Assembly: GCF_001613145.1 (NCBI RefSeq)
Contig: NZ_BDBU01000010.1
Span: forward strand, 124,001-188,000
Direction of reading: 5' to 3'
From: Nocardia jejuensis NBRC 103114
Lineage (GTDB): Bacteria; Actinomycetota; Actinomycetes; Mycobacteriales; Mycobacteriaceae
Length of the DNA stretch: 64,000 bases
Part shown: positions 45,201 through 54,042 of the stretch, piece by piece
Position numbering within the stretch: position 1 is the stretch's first letter
How the letters are laid out: every line of letters starts with the position of its first letter
Translations under genes and position numbers: made by a program
Notes under the pieces: model-generated
Database searches by the model: none
What the model was told of the DNA's origin: nothing
Seen by the model: only the letters and a program-made list of their open reading frames with translations

Positions 45201-46842
45201 CCGACGCGCCGCGCCCACGGCCCTCGGCGTCGAGGCCGCGCCCACGGCCCTTTACGGGTGCGAGGTCGGTGCGCGCCAGGTGCTCGGTGCCCGCTTCGGC
45301 AAGCGCGTCGTCGAGTGCTTCGAACAATCCGTCCCGGATGGGGGAGTAGACCTCGCGGTGCGAGTCCCACCAATCACGCAGGGAGATGGCGGTTTCCGAG
45401 CGCGCCAGGGTGACCAGCGCCTCGGCCTGGGCCAGTTCGGCGGCGGCGGATTCGCGCAGTTCGATGGCGCGCTGCCCGGCGCGTTCGGCGCGGGCGCGTT
45501 CGGTGGTGGCGGCATCGACCAGGGTCAGGGCACGCCGGACGGCGCGCACGTCGGCATCGCGCTCCTCGGCGTGACTGCGAACCGTGACGGTGAGGTGGTC
45601 CGCGCGAGCCTGCTCCGGCAACGCGGTCCAGGCGATGCCGGCTTCCTCCGCGGCGGTGCGCAATTCGTCCTCGCCGCGGGCCAGGGCGGAGGCGGCGGTG
45701 GCGACGGCGGCCTGGGCGCGCTCGGATTCCTCACCGCGCTGATCGACGGTCTGGTGCGCCTTGAGCGCCTTGTCGCGATGCACCGCGGCCGAGGTCTCGA
45801 GGCGGCGCACGGCGTCGGCGAGATCGTCGAGTTGCTGCTTGCCCTCGTAGGCGCTCGAGCGCTGCAGCGTCTCGCGGTCGGACAGGGCCTGCTCGTAGGA
45901 GCGGTCGGCGTCCTCGGCACGGGTCTCCACGGCGGCGCGATCGGCGTCGCGGCGCTTGCGCAGCGCGGCGGCCGCGTGCAGGGCGGTCCCGGCGTGGGTG
46001 ACCGCGTCCAGCCGGGATCGGACCTGATCGACATCGGTTTTCGCCTGCACGGCAAGGTATTTGCGATAGACCCCGACGAACGCGCGGGTGGCGGAGTCGG
46101 CCTGCACGAGGCCCTCGAGGGTGCGCCCGACCGCCTCCATATCGCTGAAGGAGCGGGCCGCGTCCAGGATCATCTGCTCATCCAGCGGCCGCAGACCGTC
46201 GGTCAGCGCCTGGGAGAGTCCGCGCGGATCGAGGTTCTTGGCCAGCTGCGGGCGGCGCAGCGTCAGAATCAGATTGATCAGCTGGTCGTAGCGCTGCTGC
46301 CCGAGCCCGAACATGCGCGCGTCGATGGCGGCGCGGTACTCCACCGGCCGGTCCACGATGGCGTCCGAGCCGATCTGCTCGGCCAGCTGCTTGCGCGTGA
46401 GCGGCCGATCGTCCGGCCCGAGCAGCGAGAAGTCCACGCCCACACGGCCGTCCGCGACGAAGTACCAGCGCGTCACCTTGTCCGCCGAGCGGGTGGCGCG
46501 CATGCCGATGCCGACCGTCACCGTCTCCGGTTCGTCCCAGGTGCCGCGCGCGAACTCCATCCACACGTACGAGTACGCCGATTCCTGCTTGCGGTACAGC
46601 AGATTCGACTTCATGGTGCGCTCTTCACCGGCGAACGGATTGAGCCGGCGCGGCTCGATGCGCCCGTCCAGCACGAACGGGAACAGCACCTCGAGCGCCT
46701 TGGTCTTGCCCGAGCCGTTGGGTCCGCGCAATACCAGTCGCCCGTCGGCGAAGCAGAATTCCTGATCGCGGTAGTCCCACAGGTTGACGATGCCCGCGCG
46801 GGTGGGGACGAAGCGGACTCCACCGTGAATGAGGTCGGCCAT
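42286..46842 (-). CDS. jetC: SMC-like ATPase JetC (TIGR02680, Wadjet type II)
   Basis: 1518 residues from ATG 46842, overlapping the jetB stop by one base (TGATG). A head-coil-hinge-coil-head SMC/MukB-type protein: Walker A GPNGSGKT at 40-47, long Ala/Arg/Glu coiled coils, ABC signature LSGGEQ near 1376, and Walker B LLALDEAFAGVDD near 1405. A Gly/Ala/Arg-rich insertion lies around 530-590. In Wadjet the JetC dimer with JetA and JetB extrudes DNA loops to sense small circular DNA. Length and order match the DUF2397-DUF2398-TIGR02680 neighbourhood, but the usual fourth gene (DUF2399, jetD) does not follow. Confidence 0.88.
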   Translation of the reverse strand: MADLIHGGVRFVPTRAGIVNLWDYRDQEFCFADGRLVLRGPNGSGKTKALEVLFPFVLDGRIEPRRLNPFAGEERTMKSNLLYRKQESAYSYVWMEFARGTWDEPETVTVGIGMRATRSADKVTRWYFVADGRVGVDFSLLGPDDRPLTRKQLAEQIGSDAIVDRPVEYRAAIDARMFGLGQQRYDQLINLILTLRRPQLAKNLDPRGLSQALTDGLRPLDEQMILDAARSFSDMEAVGRTLEGLVQADSATRAFVGVYRKYLAVQAKTDVDQVRSRLDAVTHAGTALHAAAALRKRRDADRAAVETRAEDADRSYEQALSDRETLQRSSAYEGKQQLDDLADAVRRLETSAAVHRDKALKAHQTVDQRGEESERAQAAVATAASALARGEDELRTAAEEAGIAWTALPEQARADHLTVTVRSHAEERDADVRAVRRALTLVDAATTERARAERAGQRAIELRESAAAELAQAEALVTLARSETAISLRDWWDSHREVYSPIRDGLFEALDDALAEAGTEHLARTDLAPVKGRGRGLDAEGRGRGASAGKASAGAKADPSAATGAGPDDSAASTDGPGTRGEGTGEGAPLATPAEVLADRTEPLTDEIRTRRQEARTRASQATARAGELRAERERVAAERDDAPAAFAHRTDARTDRPGAPLWRLVRFADSVTPEAAAGIEAALQAANLLDAWVCADGELPDHDSDQFLVPLPATDRPTGRTLADVLVVEEDSRTLTAPRQVVADVLASIALHEAGTRAEGASAALGSARVAAAHAAAGSLAATTAADLAAGGKGRKASGADTSAVGVDGRLTIATDGRFRQGVQIGRHCKGDAEFIGTTARARRRELRLAELTAAIETAETEAEGATADEHAANDELGRISAAAKALPRTTAVTSALRAVSEAAGMLRSRSEAAAQAERDLDQAVSEYTAADKKVRAIAAEHRAPRDPAELDALAASVRHFENAGTALLRLRGDHQREHERSRESSDRLLEAKDLAEAFAEEAEAARSGYDEQLRKLETLREALGAGAADIDRELELARERIDAARAEQKAARKAAHEAIEAVGAAEGAHRAAHSALGTALTELLADVRHLAPYARPDLLSLLGAPAQSRWPSSDAAWSTAEQLLYRIENTDPEQESKVLPEEVAELFENLAAATASVRAGEAARKSTRSAVTTALQEFDAALTAARQDYRLHWDAADGLTVVQVHDDHGLSALADFAERISGARSDQELLLTDAERRILEDALLTGLAQQIHERTSDARDLISRMGAEMKQRRMSSGNTIGVHWVLADTLSEPARAVCKLLDRDTTELTPEDLSSIRAHFAAEIRTARAAHPERSYPEILATTLDYRTWRVFSFSIITADGTEDRLTVARHSALSGGEQSVSLHLPLFAAAHVMLDSADPQAPRLLALDEAFAGVDDNGKSELLGLSVQFDLDLFMTGYDLWITYAHVPACAHYDLAHSAAENTVSATLLVWDTDELLAEHDGSDLTAALGSPDRRRLPHGLEGAIPLDAELELTS

Positions 46843-48263
46843 CAGTTCCCGGATCCCTTCTCTATCGAGGCGGTGGCGCCCGCTGTCACGGGTTCCTCGC
46901 CGACTTGCGTGGGGGAGATGAACAATTCGGTTTCCGCGCGGGTGCGAATGGTGACGATCGCGCCCCGGTACCGGGCCAGCGCCGGGAGCACGAGCAGGCC
47001 GCCCTCGATCGGTTCGACCAGTCGCAACCGTTCCAGCAGTCCGACCGCCTCGGCGGTCAGACCGGGCACGTCGGCTTGCCACTGGGCGGCGAAGGTGGCC
47101 CCGTATCTCCCGGCGAGCATCTGCACGGTGTCGCGGATCCAGAAGGAGTGCACGAACGGATACTCGGGAATCTCCGGTTCCGGCTCGTCCGCATCGGAGT
47201 CCTCGGGCACACCGAAGGACTCCGCGAGCTCGGCCAGCGGCGCGAAGACGGTGGTGGCGGGGATCGCGGAATCGAGCTGCCGCACCAGATCGGTGAGCGG
47301 CCGGTCCGGGCGGGGGCGGTGCTCGATCGGAGTGTCCAGATCCAGCACCAGATCGGCTATCTCGCCCGCCAGCAGCAGCGCCACCTGGGCGAGTGTGCCG
47401 GTGCCCGGGAAACGCACATCGGACAGGCGGCCGGAACTGTCGATCAGCGCGACGCCCTCGGCGCGGCGCTCGGCCTTGAGCCCGGTGGTGTACTCGACCT
47501 CGCGCACCAGCTTCTCCTGCGCGAGCAGCGTGCGCTCGGTCTCGTCGAGTTCGTCGGCGTACACGACCGGCTTCTCCACCAGTGCGCGGCGTACCTTGCG
47601 CGCGGCGGAAACGCTTGCGGGGGAACGGGTATCGCCACCCGCCTCCTCGCCGAGCAGGCCGGTCACGGTGTTGAGGTGCTGTAGTGCGCGGGGCGGGCGG
47701 AACAGCGCGAACACCACCGCGCGGTCGATGTCGTAGAGCGCCTCACCCGCTTCGGGATCCGAGGCCCAGCCGCCCGCGTCGCCGTCGGCGAGGGTGACCG
47801 CACCGCGCGCGGCCAGCCAGCCGACCGCGTCCACGAAGGCGTCCCGGTCTCCCGCGCGGTCGGGCGCGAGCTCCAGCCCGTCCACCCGCTCGGTGTAGGA
47901 GGCCACCTGATCGGCCAGTTCGGACAGCGTGATCTGGTCCCCGGCGCGGCCCAGCGCCGCGAGACCCAGCGCGAGATAGGCGTATCGCCGTCGATCGAAC
48001 AACCGGTCGCCGGTGGTGCGCGCGGGCTGCCCGGCATCGAGCCGGTCGATCACCGGGAACAGTCGCGCCGTGGTCTCGGTGACCTCGAGCCGGTACCCGA
48101 ACAGTTCGCCGAGATCCTCGCGCAGTTCGGTCGCCCAGCGCCGAATCAACGGCAGCGCAATACGATCCGGGTAGCTGCGAGTCACCAGATGATTGGCGAG
48201 CATGACCCGCGCGGCGCGCTGATAGGAGTCCAATGCCAGCGAGTCGATGGAGCGTGCGTGCAT
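46842..48263 (-). CDS. jetB: JetB-like subunit (DUF2398, Wadjet type II)
   Basis: 473 residues from ATG 48263, overlapping the jetA stop by one base. It corresponds to the DUF2398/TIGR02678 protein, the MukE-like kleisin-associated subunit with winged-helix segments. Visible blocks are SYQRAARVMLANHLVTRSYPD, LPLIRRWATELREDLGELFGY, RRYAYLALGLAALGRAGDQITL and HSFWIRDTVQML. The family assignment rests mainly on context between JetA and JetC plus these blocks. Confidence 0.82.
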   Translation of the reverse strand: MHARSIDSLALDSYQRAARVMLANHLVTRSYPDRIALPLIRRWATELREDLGELFGYRLEVTETTARLFPVIDRLDAGQPARTTGDRLFDRRRYAYLALGLAALGRAGDQITLSELADQVASYTERVDGLELAPDRAGDRDAFVDAVGWLAARGAVTLADGDAGGWASDPEAGEALYDIDRAVVFALFRPPRALQHLNTVTGLLGEEAGGDTRSPASVSAARKVRRALVEKPVVYADELDETERTLLAQEKLVREVEYTTGLKAERRAEGVALIDSSGRLSDVRFPGTGTLAQVALLLAGEIADLVLDLDTPIEHRPRPDRPLTDLVRQLDSAIPATTVFAPLAELAESFGVPEDSDADEPEPEIPEYPFVHSFWIRDTVQMLAGRYGATFAAQWQADVPGLTAEAVGLLERLRLVEPIEGGLLVLPALARYRGAIVTIRTRAETELFISPTQVGEEPVTAGATASIEKGSGN

Positions 48264-49867
48264 CAGACCGGATCCTTCCCGCCGTCGAGCGGCTGCGCCT
48301 CGGACCGTTTCGCCTGTGCCGCTTTGATTTTGCGGCTGGTGGCGGTTTCGCGGACTTCGAGTCGCCGATTGTTGAGATGCAGCAGCCCGCCCGCGGTGCG
48401 CACCGCCGTGGACCCCTCGTGGTGCGAAACCGTCAGTGTCACACCGCTGTCCGAACCGGTGCTGCTCACCCGGCCGCTGATCGGGACCCATGCGGTGGAG
48501 GCCGCGTCCAGCAGGCGCAGCAGGACCTCGGTCTCACGTTCGTCCAGTTCGCGCTCGTGCACGTTCGCCGCCGCCAGCGATTGCGCCGCCTCCGCGCGCG
48601 CCCGCTGGGCTTCGAGCTGGGTCTGGCGCAGTCGCCGGATACTCGCGTCGTTGCGCTGCAAGCGCGCGGGCGCACCGGCGGCCGGGGGGCGTCCGGTCTC
48701 GGCCAGGGTGCGCGCGATCTCGAGAGGCGGTGCCTCCCACCAGGATCGGATGGCCGGGATGATATCCGCGTCCGGATGCTGCATGGCCAGATGCCGCGGC
48801 CGCCCCAGTCCGAAGACCGCGTCGTACAGCGCGTGCGCGGCGTCGGCGCTCGGGGTGGCGGTGAACCATCCGGCCAGATGGCGCAGCGCCGATTCCCGGC
48901 TCACCCCGCCCTTGCGGGTCTCGGTGACCCGGCGCAGCAGCGACAGCACCGCGGCGATGGCGCTCATGGTGGCCTCGCGCAGCCGCTCGCATTCGGTCAG
49001 GCCGCCCTCGCCGCCGCCGGGCACGAACCAGGACCGCAGGCCCTGCCAGCGCGCCCGCCAATCGGCTTCGCGCGCAGCGTGATCCAGCAGCACCCGCTCG
49101 TCGACCCGGGCCGCGCGATCGATCAGCTCGTCGACGCCGGTCGCCTCGACCTCGAGAATGGCGGTGGCCAGCCGGGGCGCGAATCGGGCCAGGTCCATGG
49201 AGAACTCGCGCATGTGCGCCAGCAGCGCGTCCTTGTGCGCGAGGAAGGCTTCGGGTGTGGCCTCGGTGGTGCGCACCAGATCGCCCAGTGTCAGATAGAA
49301 GTGCGCCGCGCGCTCGGCCATCTCCGAGAGCGCTCGGTCCAGCCGGTTCAGCACGCGATACACGCGTGAGGCGTCGCCGCTGCGGTTCGCCTCGGCGAGA
49401 GTGTTCAGATCGCTCAGCAGTTCCGGCAGCACCAGGCGCGAGAGCGCGGCCTCGTCGAGTCGCGCCTCGAGCACATCGGCGACCGCGCGATAGGCCTGAA
49501 AGCCCGCCTGGGAGAACTGATACACGAAGTGCCGGTTCCGGTACTCCGCGAGCGTGGCCGCGCGGGTTCCGTCGTAACTGCGCTCGAGCACGCCCCACTG
49601 ATGCAGCTGCTCGAGCAGCGGTCCGACCTCGGTGGCGGTCAACCGCGCGGCGCCCGGGCAACGATCGAGCGTGTCAGCGACGTCGGAGGCGTGCAGCAAC
49701 ACCACGTAGGCGGCGCGAGCGGTGTCGAAGGCGCGCAGCACCCACAGGTAATCCCCGCGTTTCTCGGCGGTGGCGAAGGAGAACAACCGCAGCCGATCAG
49801 CGTGCGGGATCTCCTCGACACCGACCCCCTCGGGGCCGGGTAGCAATCCGTCAGCGGACTCGGTCAC
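48263..49867 (-). CDS. jetA: JetA-like subunit (DUF2397, Wadjet type II)
   Basis: 534 residues, the DUF2397/TIGR02677 MukF-like kleisin. An N-terminal winged-helix part begins RLRLFSFATAEKRGDYLWVLRAF. A helical middle contains ALSEMAERAAHFYLTLGDL, and TPEAFLAHKDALLAHMREF is characteristic. A coiled segment (RLRQTQLEAQRARAEAAQSLAA) precedes the C-terminus. The start is GTG 49867 without a clear ribosome site. On the minus strand TAACCT lies six bases before the GTG, so leaderless translation is possible. First gene of the jetABC operon. Confidence 0.85.
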   Translation of the reverse strand: MTESADGLLPGPEGVGVEEIPHADRLRLFSFATAEKRGDYLWVLRAFDTARAAYVVLLHASDVADTLDRCPGAARLTATEVGPLLEQLHQWGVLERSYDGTRAATLAEYRNRHFVYQFSQAGFQAYRAVADVLEARLDEAALSRLVLPELLSDLNTLAEANRSGDASRVYRVLNRLDRALSEMAERAAHFYLTLGDLVRTTEATPEAFLAHKDALLAHMREFSMDLARFAPRLATAILEVEATGVDELIDRAARVDERVLLDHAAREADWRARWQGLRSWFVPGGGEGGLTECERLREATMSAIAAVLSLLRRVTETRKGGVSRESALRHLAGWFTATPSADAAHALYDAVFGLGRPRHLAMQHPDADIIPAIRSWWEAPPLEIARTLAETGRPPAAGAPARLQRNDASIRRLRQTQLEAQRARAEAAQSLAAANVHERELDERETEVLLRLLDAASTAWVPISGRVSSTGSDSGVTLTVSHHEGSTAVRTAGGLLHLNNRRLEVRETATSRKIKAAQAKRSEAQPLDGGKDPV

Positions 49868-49985
49868 GGACAGAGGTTAATACCGCCCACCGACCGTCCC
49901 GACATTGCGCTCCGCGTCGGCGCGCCCCAACATGACGCTTGGTCCGTTTCGCCCGGAACCGCCCGGGCATGTCGTTTCCCGGGGT

Positions 49986-50006
49986 GCTAGCGAGTGTCCA
50001 GCTAGC
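49986..50006. promoter_or_regulatory. GCTAGC-N9-GCTAGC dyad upstream of mycolyltransferase 1
   Basis: Two copies of the palindrome GCTAGC are spaced 15 bp apart (49986-49991, 50001-50006) in the divergent region between jetA and the mycolyltransferase gene. It could be an operator. No regulator gene is adjacent. Confidence 0.35.
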
Positions 50007-50099
50007 GGGATATGGTCGTTCCGGTAACAGTGGGATTCACATTCTCGACAGACCGGACGGTCGATAGTCAGTCTTTCTCGGGTCGGGGTAGGAGCTGCT

Positions 50100-51155
50100 G
50101 TGCGTCGTCGTATCGGAAATGCAGTGCTGGCCGGCTGCTGTGCCGCGCTGGTCATGGGTGTGCCCGCGGTGGCACAGGCGAGTCCCGATGATCCGATCAT
50201 CGCCTCGGGCCGCCTGGCAGGTCAGGCGACCGCGCCCGACGGATCGAAGATCGTCGGCACCACCGTGGTCGATGATCGGCACCTGAACCTGCAGGTGTAC
50301 TCGGCCGCGATGGACAAGAACGTCCTGGTGGAGGTGCAGCGCCCGGCCGACGCCTCGCAGCCGCGCCCGACGCTGTATCTGCTCAACGGAGCGGACGGCG
50401 GCGAGGGCACCGCGAACTGGGACACGAAAGCGCCCGAGTCGCTGGAGTTCCTGGCGAGCAAGGACGTCAATGTGGTCCAGGCCATCGGCGGCGCGTGGAG
50501 CTATTACGCCGACTGGCGCGCGCCGGATCCGGTGCGCGGGGTGAACAAGTGGAAGACCTTCTTCACCGAGGAACTCCCGCCGCTGATCGACGCCGGGCTC
50601 GGCACCAACGGCATCAACGCCATCGCGGGCCTGTCCACCTCGGGCACCACGGTCCTGAACCTGCCCATCGCCAAGCCCGGTCTCTATCGTGCGGCCGCGG
50701 CCTACAGCGGCTGCGCGCAGACCAGTGACCCCGTCGGGCACACCTTCGCGAGCCTGGTGGTCGAGCTCTACGGTGGCGGCAACCTCGACAATATGTACGG
50801 TCCGCCCGACAATCCGCTCTGGGTCGAGAACGATCCGTACGTCAACGCGGAGAAACTGCGCGGGATGGACCTGTACATCTCCAGCGGTTCCGGACTCCCC
50901 GGCCAGTACGACACTCTCGACGGGCAGTACGCGCTCCCGGGCGTGGGCGGGCTGGTCAACCAGGTCACCATCGGCGGCGTGATCGAGGCGGCGACCAACT
51001 ACTGCAGCCACAACCTCGCGAACAAGCTGACTTCCCTGGGCATCCCGGCCACCTACGATTTCCCGGCGACCGGCACCCACTCCTGGGGCTACTGGCACGA
51101 CGAGCTCACCCGCTCCTGGAGTGTTCTCGCCCGCGGGCTCGACCTTCCCGCCTGA
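50100..51155 (+). CDS. Mycolyltransferase (antigen 85-like), copy 1
   Basis: 351 residues with a signal peptide (about 1-28, ending AQAS). It has an alpha/beta hydrolase fold of the antigen 85/PS1 type that moves mycolic acids from trehalose monomycolate to arabinogalactan or trehalose. The nucleophile is Ser179 in GLSTSG, and His327 lies in THSWGYW. The substrate-side motif LLNGADGGEGTANW is at about 94-107, and GVNKWKTFFTEELPPLID is typical. It is exactly the same length as the copy at 52969 and highly similar throughout. Confidence 0.88.
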   Translation: MRRRIGNAVLAGCCAALVMGVPAVAQASPDDPIIASGRLAGQATAPDGSKIVGTTVVDDRHLNLQVYSAAMDKNVLVEVQRPADASQPRPTLYLLNGADGGEGTANWDTKAPESLEFLASKDVNVVQAIGGAWSYYADWRAPDPVRGVNKWKTFFTEELPPLIDAGLGTNGINAIAGLSTSGTTVLNLPIAKPGLYRAAAAYSGCAQTSDPVGHTFASLVVELYGGGNLDNMYGPPDNPLWVENDPYVNAEKLRGMDLYISSGSGLPGQYDTLDGQYALPGVGGLVNQVTIGGVIEAATNYCSHNLANKLTSLGIPATYDFPATGTHSWGYWHDELTRSWSVLARGLDLPA

Positions 51156-51474
51156 GCCGACCCGGTCCGTCGCGTGCGGTCGCGTCGTGACACCGCGCGG
51201 GCGGACTCGGCGGTGCTCGACCCGCACAGCGGTCAGCCGAGTGAAGGCGCGCGCACCTATGGAGCCTGTGCCTTGCCTCGTGCGTGATACCTCCGCGACC
51301 GGCGGGATGGACTGGCGTGTCCGCTACGGATGGACGTACGGCCGTGCCCGGTTGCTGAAAAGTCACTCTCTGGGTTGATCTTTCCCCCCATATTCGCCTT
51401 CAGCAGCTGATTTCAAACTTAGAGCGCATTAGCGTGATGCTTGCTGTTGATCGGAAATGAAGGGTGGACGGGAT
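51156..51474. other. Intergenic region before the polytopic membrane protein
   Basis: No gene recognised. A relatively AT-rich stretch (about 51385-51450, including TTTCAAACTTAG and GCATTAGCGTGAT) is the likely promoter zone. Confidence 0.35.
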
Positions 51475-52746
51475 ATGACTTCATCGCGGATCGCGGTGCC
51501 GCAGAGCGAGTTGCCGATTCCCGCGCTGCCTCGGGTGCTCGCGCTCGACGCGGCGCGGGGAATCGCCGTGCTGGGGATGTTCGCCGTGCACGTGGGCCCG
51601 CGGCCGGAAGCGGGGGGCGCCGACTGGCTTTCGGTGTTCGACGGGCGGTCCGCCGCGCTCTTCGCGGTGCTCGCGGGTGTTTCGCTGGCACTGATGTCCG
51701 GCGGTGCGACACCCCATACCGGTCGTGCGGCCCGGCGGGACCTGGTGCGCATCGGATCGCGGGCGGTGCTCATCGCACTGCTCGGTCTCGCGCTGGCGCA
51801 ACTGCAGTCCGGTATCGGGATCATGATCATCCTCACCTACTACGGCCTGTACTTCCTGCTGGCGTTGCCGGTGCTGCGGCTCGGCGCCCGCGCGTTGACG
51901 GTGCTGGCCGCCGGCTGGGCGGTCGCGGGGCCGATCGCGTCGTTCCTGATCCGGCAGCACATGCAGCAGAACAGCTTCGGCGGACATCCGTCCTTCGCCC
52001 AGCTCGACTCCTGGTCCGGCGCCTGGGAGGCGGTGCAGATGCTGGTGGTCACCGGCGCGTACCCGGCACTGACCTGGATGCCGTTCGTCCTCGCCGGAAT
52101 GGCATTGGGGCGCTGGGGAATTCGAGAACTGCGTCCCCTGTGGGTGATCGGAACGGGCGGCGCGCTGGCGGTCGCGGGTTACGGCGGCTCCTGGGTGCTG
52201 CAGCATCCGATGGGCGGACGCGCGCACCTGACGGATTTGCTCACCGCGATCATGAGCGAGGCCGGGCTGACCGATTTCGATCCCGCCTCGATGATCGACG
52301 CGGTCGGCCTGGGCACGGTCGGCACCAACAGCTGGTGGTGGCTGACCGTCTGCACCCCGCACTCGGGGACGCCGTTCGAGGTGCTCGGCGCGACCGGGGT
52401 CGCGTTCCTGGTGATCGGCGTGCTGCTGGCGGTGACCCCGAGCGCGCGAACTGCGTTGCATCCGTTGATCTGCGCCGGTTCCTGCGCGCTGAGCCTCTAC
52501 ATCCTGCAGGCGGTCGCCGTGGCCGTGCTGGTGCCGCTTCCCGATGAGGACGCGGTGTCGCTGCCCACCGGTATCCACGGCCCGTCGTGGCAGCTGCTGG
52601 CATTGCTGGCGATCGGGTCGCTGGTGCTGGCGACGTTGTGGCGGGCGGTGTTTCGTCGCGGTCCCGCCGAGTGGCTGCTGCATCGGGTCACGATGGGGAT
52701 CACCGATGTGCTGGCGCCGAAGCGGGTCGAGGCCGCGCAGGTGTGA
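51475..52746 (+). CDS. Polytopic membrane protein, HGSNAT/DUF418-like putative acyltransferase
   Basis: 423 residues from ATG 51475, behind GGGTGGACGGG; ATG 51457 is a weaker alternative. About ten hydrophobic helices. The first includes RVLALDAARGIAVLGMFAVHVG, the entry motif of the heparan-alpha-glucosaminide acetyltransferase/DUF418/DUF1624 group. That group moves acyl or acetyl groups across the membrane. It lies between two mycolyltransferase genes on the same strand, so a role in modifying envelope glycolipids is plausible but inferred. The C-terminus is basic and cytoplasmic (RRGPAEWLLHRVTMG). Confidence 0.7.
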   Translation: MTSSRIAVPQSELPIPALPRVLALDAARGIAVLGMFAVHVGPRPEAGGADWLSVFDGRSAALFAVLAGVSLALMSGGATPHTGRAARRDLVRIGSRAVLIALLGLALAQLQSGIGIMIILTYYGLYFLLALPVLRLGARALTVLAAGWAVAGPIASFLIRQHMQQNSFGGHPSFAQLDSWSGAWEAVQMLVVTGAYPALTWMPFVLAGMALGRWGIRELRPLWVIGTGGALAVAGYGGSWVLQHPMGGRAHLTDLLTAIMSEAGLTDFDPASMIDAVGLGTVGTNSWWWLTVCTPHSGTPFEVLGATGVAFLVIGVLLAVTPSARTALHPLICAGSCALSLYILQAVAVAVLVPLPDEDAVSLPTGIHGPSWQLLALLAIGSLVLATLWRAVFRRGPAEWLLHRVTMGITDVLAPKRVEAAQV

Positions 52747-52968
52747 GGCATGACGCGCCCGCCCGCTCCTGGTACGTTCTCGCCCAGGGATCGGGGCTCG
52801 CCGTTCGACCGGTCCTTCGTCTCCGGTCAGCCGGTGTGGGATCGGGCCGGTCGTTCGGCCTGACCCGGGCCGCGGATCCGGCGCGCGAGAGCGGCGTCGG
52901 TAACCCGGGCGCCCTGGTTGTCGGCGGATCGGGCGGTTGTGAATTCAGTGCTGGTGAACAGGGCGGTT

Positions 52969-54024
52969 GTGAAGCGTCGGACTCGAAATGCCCTGGTGGC
53001 CGGATGGATTGCCGCATGGTCGACGCTGACGCCGGTGCTCGCGCACGCCGACGCCCTGTCCGACCGCGCCCCGTCCGCGGAACTGCTGGGTGATCCGGTC
53101 TCGCCGGACGGATCCAGAATCGTGAGCGCGGAGCGGATCGACGAGCGGAAGCTGACCCTGCGGGTCTACTCGGCCGCGATGGACAGACCCATCCGGGTCG
53201 ACGTGCAGCGTCCCGCCGACCGGTCGCGGCCGCACCCGACGCTGTACCTGATCAACGGTGTCGACGGGGGTGAGGGGACGGCGAACTGGGAGCACAAGGC
53301 GCCCGAGGTGCTCGACTTCCTCGCCGACCGCGACGTCAACGTGGTGCAGCCGATCGGCGGGGCGTGGACGTACTACACCGATTGGCGCGCACCGGATCCC
53401 GTGCGCGGCGTGAACAAGTGGACGACCTTCTTCACCCAGGAGCTGCCTCCGCTGATCGACACGGCGCTGGGCACCGATGGAGTCAACGCGCTGGCGGGGC
53501 TGTCCGTCTCGGGCACAACGGTATTGAATCTGCCGATCGCCGCACCCGGACTCTTCCGCGCGGTCGCGGCCTACAGCGGCTGCGCACAGATCAGCGATCC
53601 GATCGGCCGTCAGTTCGTGCAGATGGTGGTCGAACAGTCCGGCGGCGGCGATCTCGACAATATGTACGGCCCGCCCGGCGATCCGCTGTGGACCCGGAAC
53701 GATCCGTACGTGAACGCCGAGGGATTGCGCGGCCTGGACCTCTACATCTCCAGTGGCACCGGACTTCCCGGCCCGCACGACGTGCTCGACGGTCCCTACG
53801 CGCTGCCCGGCGTCGGCGGACTGGCGAATCAGCTCATCGTCGGCGGCGTGATCGAGGCCGCCACCAACTACTGCAGCCACAATCTCGCCGACCGGCTCGA
53901 CAGCCTGAACATCCCGGCCACCTACCACTTTCCGCCGACCGGCACCCACTCCTGGGGTTACTGGCACGACGAACTCTCGCTCAGCTGGCCGGTACTGGCC
54001 CGCGGCCTCGGCCTCCCCGAGTGA
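52969..54024 (+). CDS. Mycolyltransferase (antigen 85-like), copy 2
   Basis: GTG 52969 was chosen because it aligns VKRRTRNALVAGW with MRRRIGNAVLAGC of copy 1 and gives 351 residues in both. The frame continues upstream to 52918 through other GTG codons. A signal peptide ends AHADA. Catalytic features are GLSVSG (nucleophile Ser) and THSWGYW (His), with LINGVDGGEGTANW and WTTFFTQELPPLID. Same predicted reaction as copy 1. N-terminal mature residues and some loops differ, so acceptor preference may differ. Confidence 0.87.
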   Translation: MKRRTRNALVAGWIAAWSTLTPVLAHADALSDRAPSAELLGDPVSPDGSRIVSAERIDERKLTLRVYSAAMDRPIRVDVQRPADRSRPHPTLYLINGVDGGEGTANWEHKAPEVLDFLADRDVNVVQPIGGAWTYYTDWRAPDPVRGVNKWTTFFTQELPPLIDTALGTDGVNALAGLSVSGTTVLNLPIAAPGLFRAVAAYSGCAQISDPIGRQFVQMVVEQSGGGDLDNMYGPPGDPLWTRNDPYVNAEGLRGLDLYISSGTGLPGPHDVLDGPYALPGVGGLANQLIVGGVIEAATNYCSHNLADRLDSLNIPATYHFPPTGTHSWGYWHDELSLSWPVLARGLGLPE

Positions 54025-54042
54025 GCCCGGCCGGTCTCGTGC

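Noticed and set aside
42337..47736. 1799-codon open frame antisense to jetC and jetB
   Set aside because: Arg/Gly/Val-rich shadow translation with no motifs, while the opposite strand encodes a clear SMC-like ATPase.
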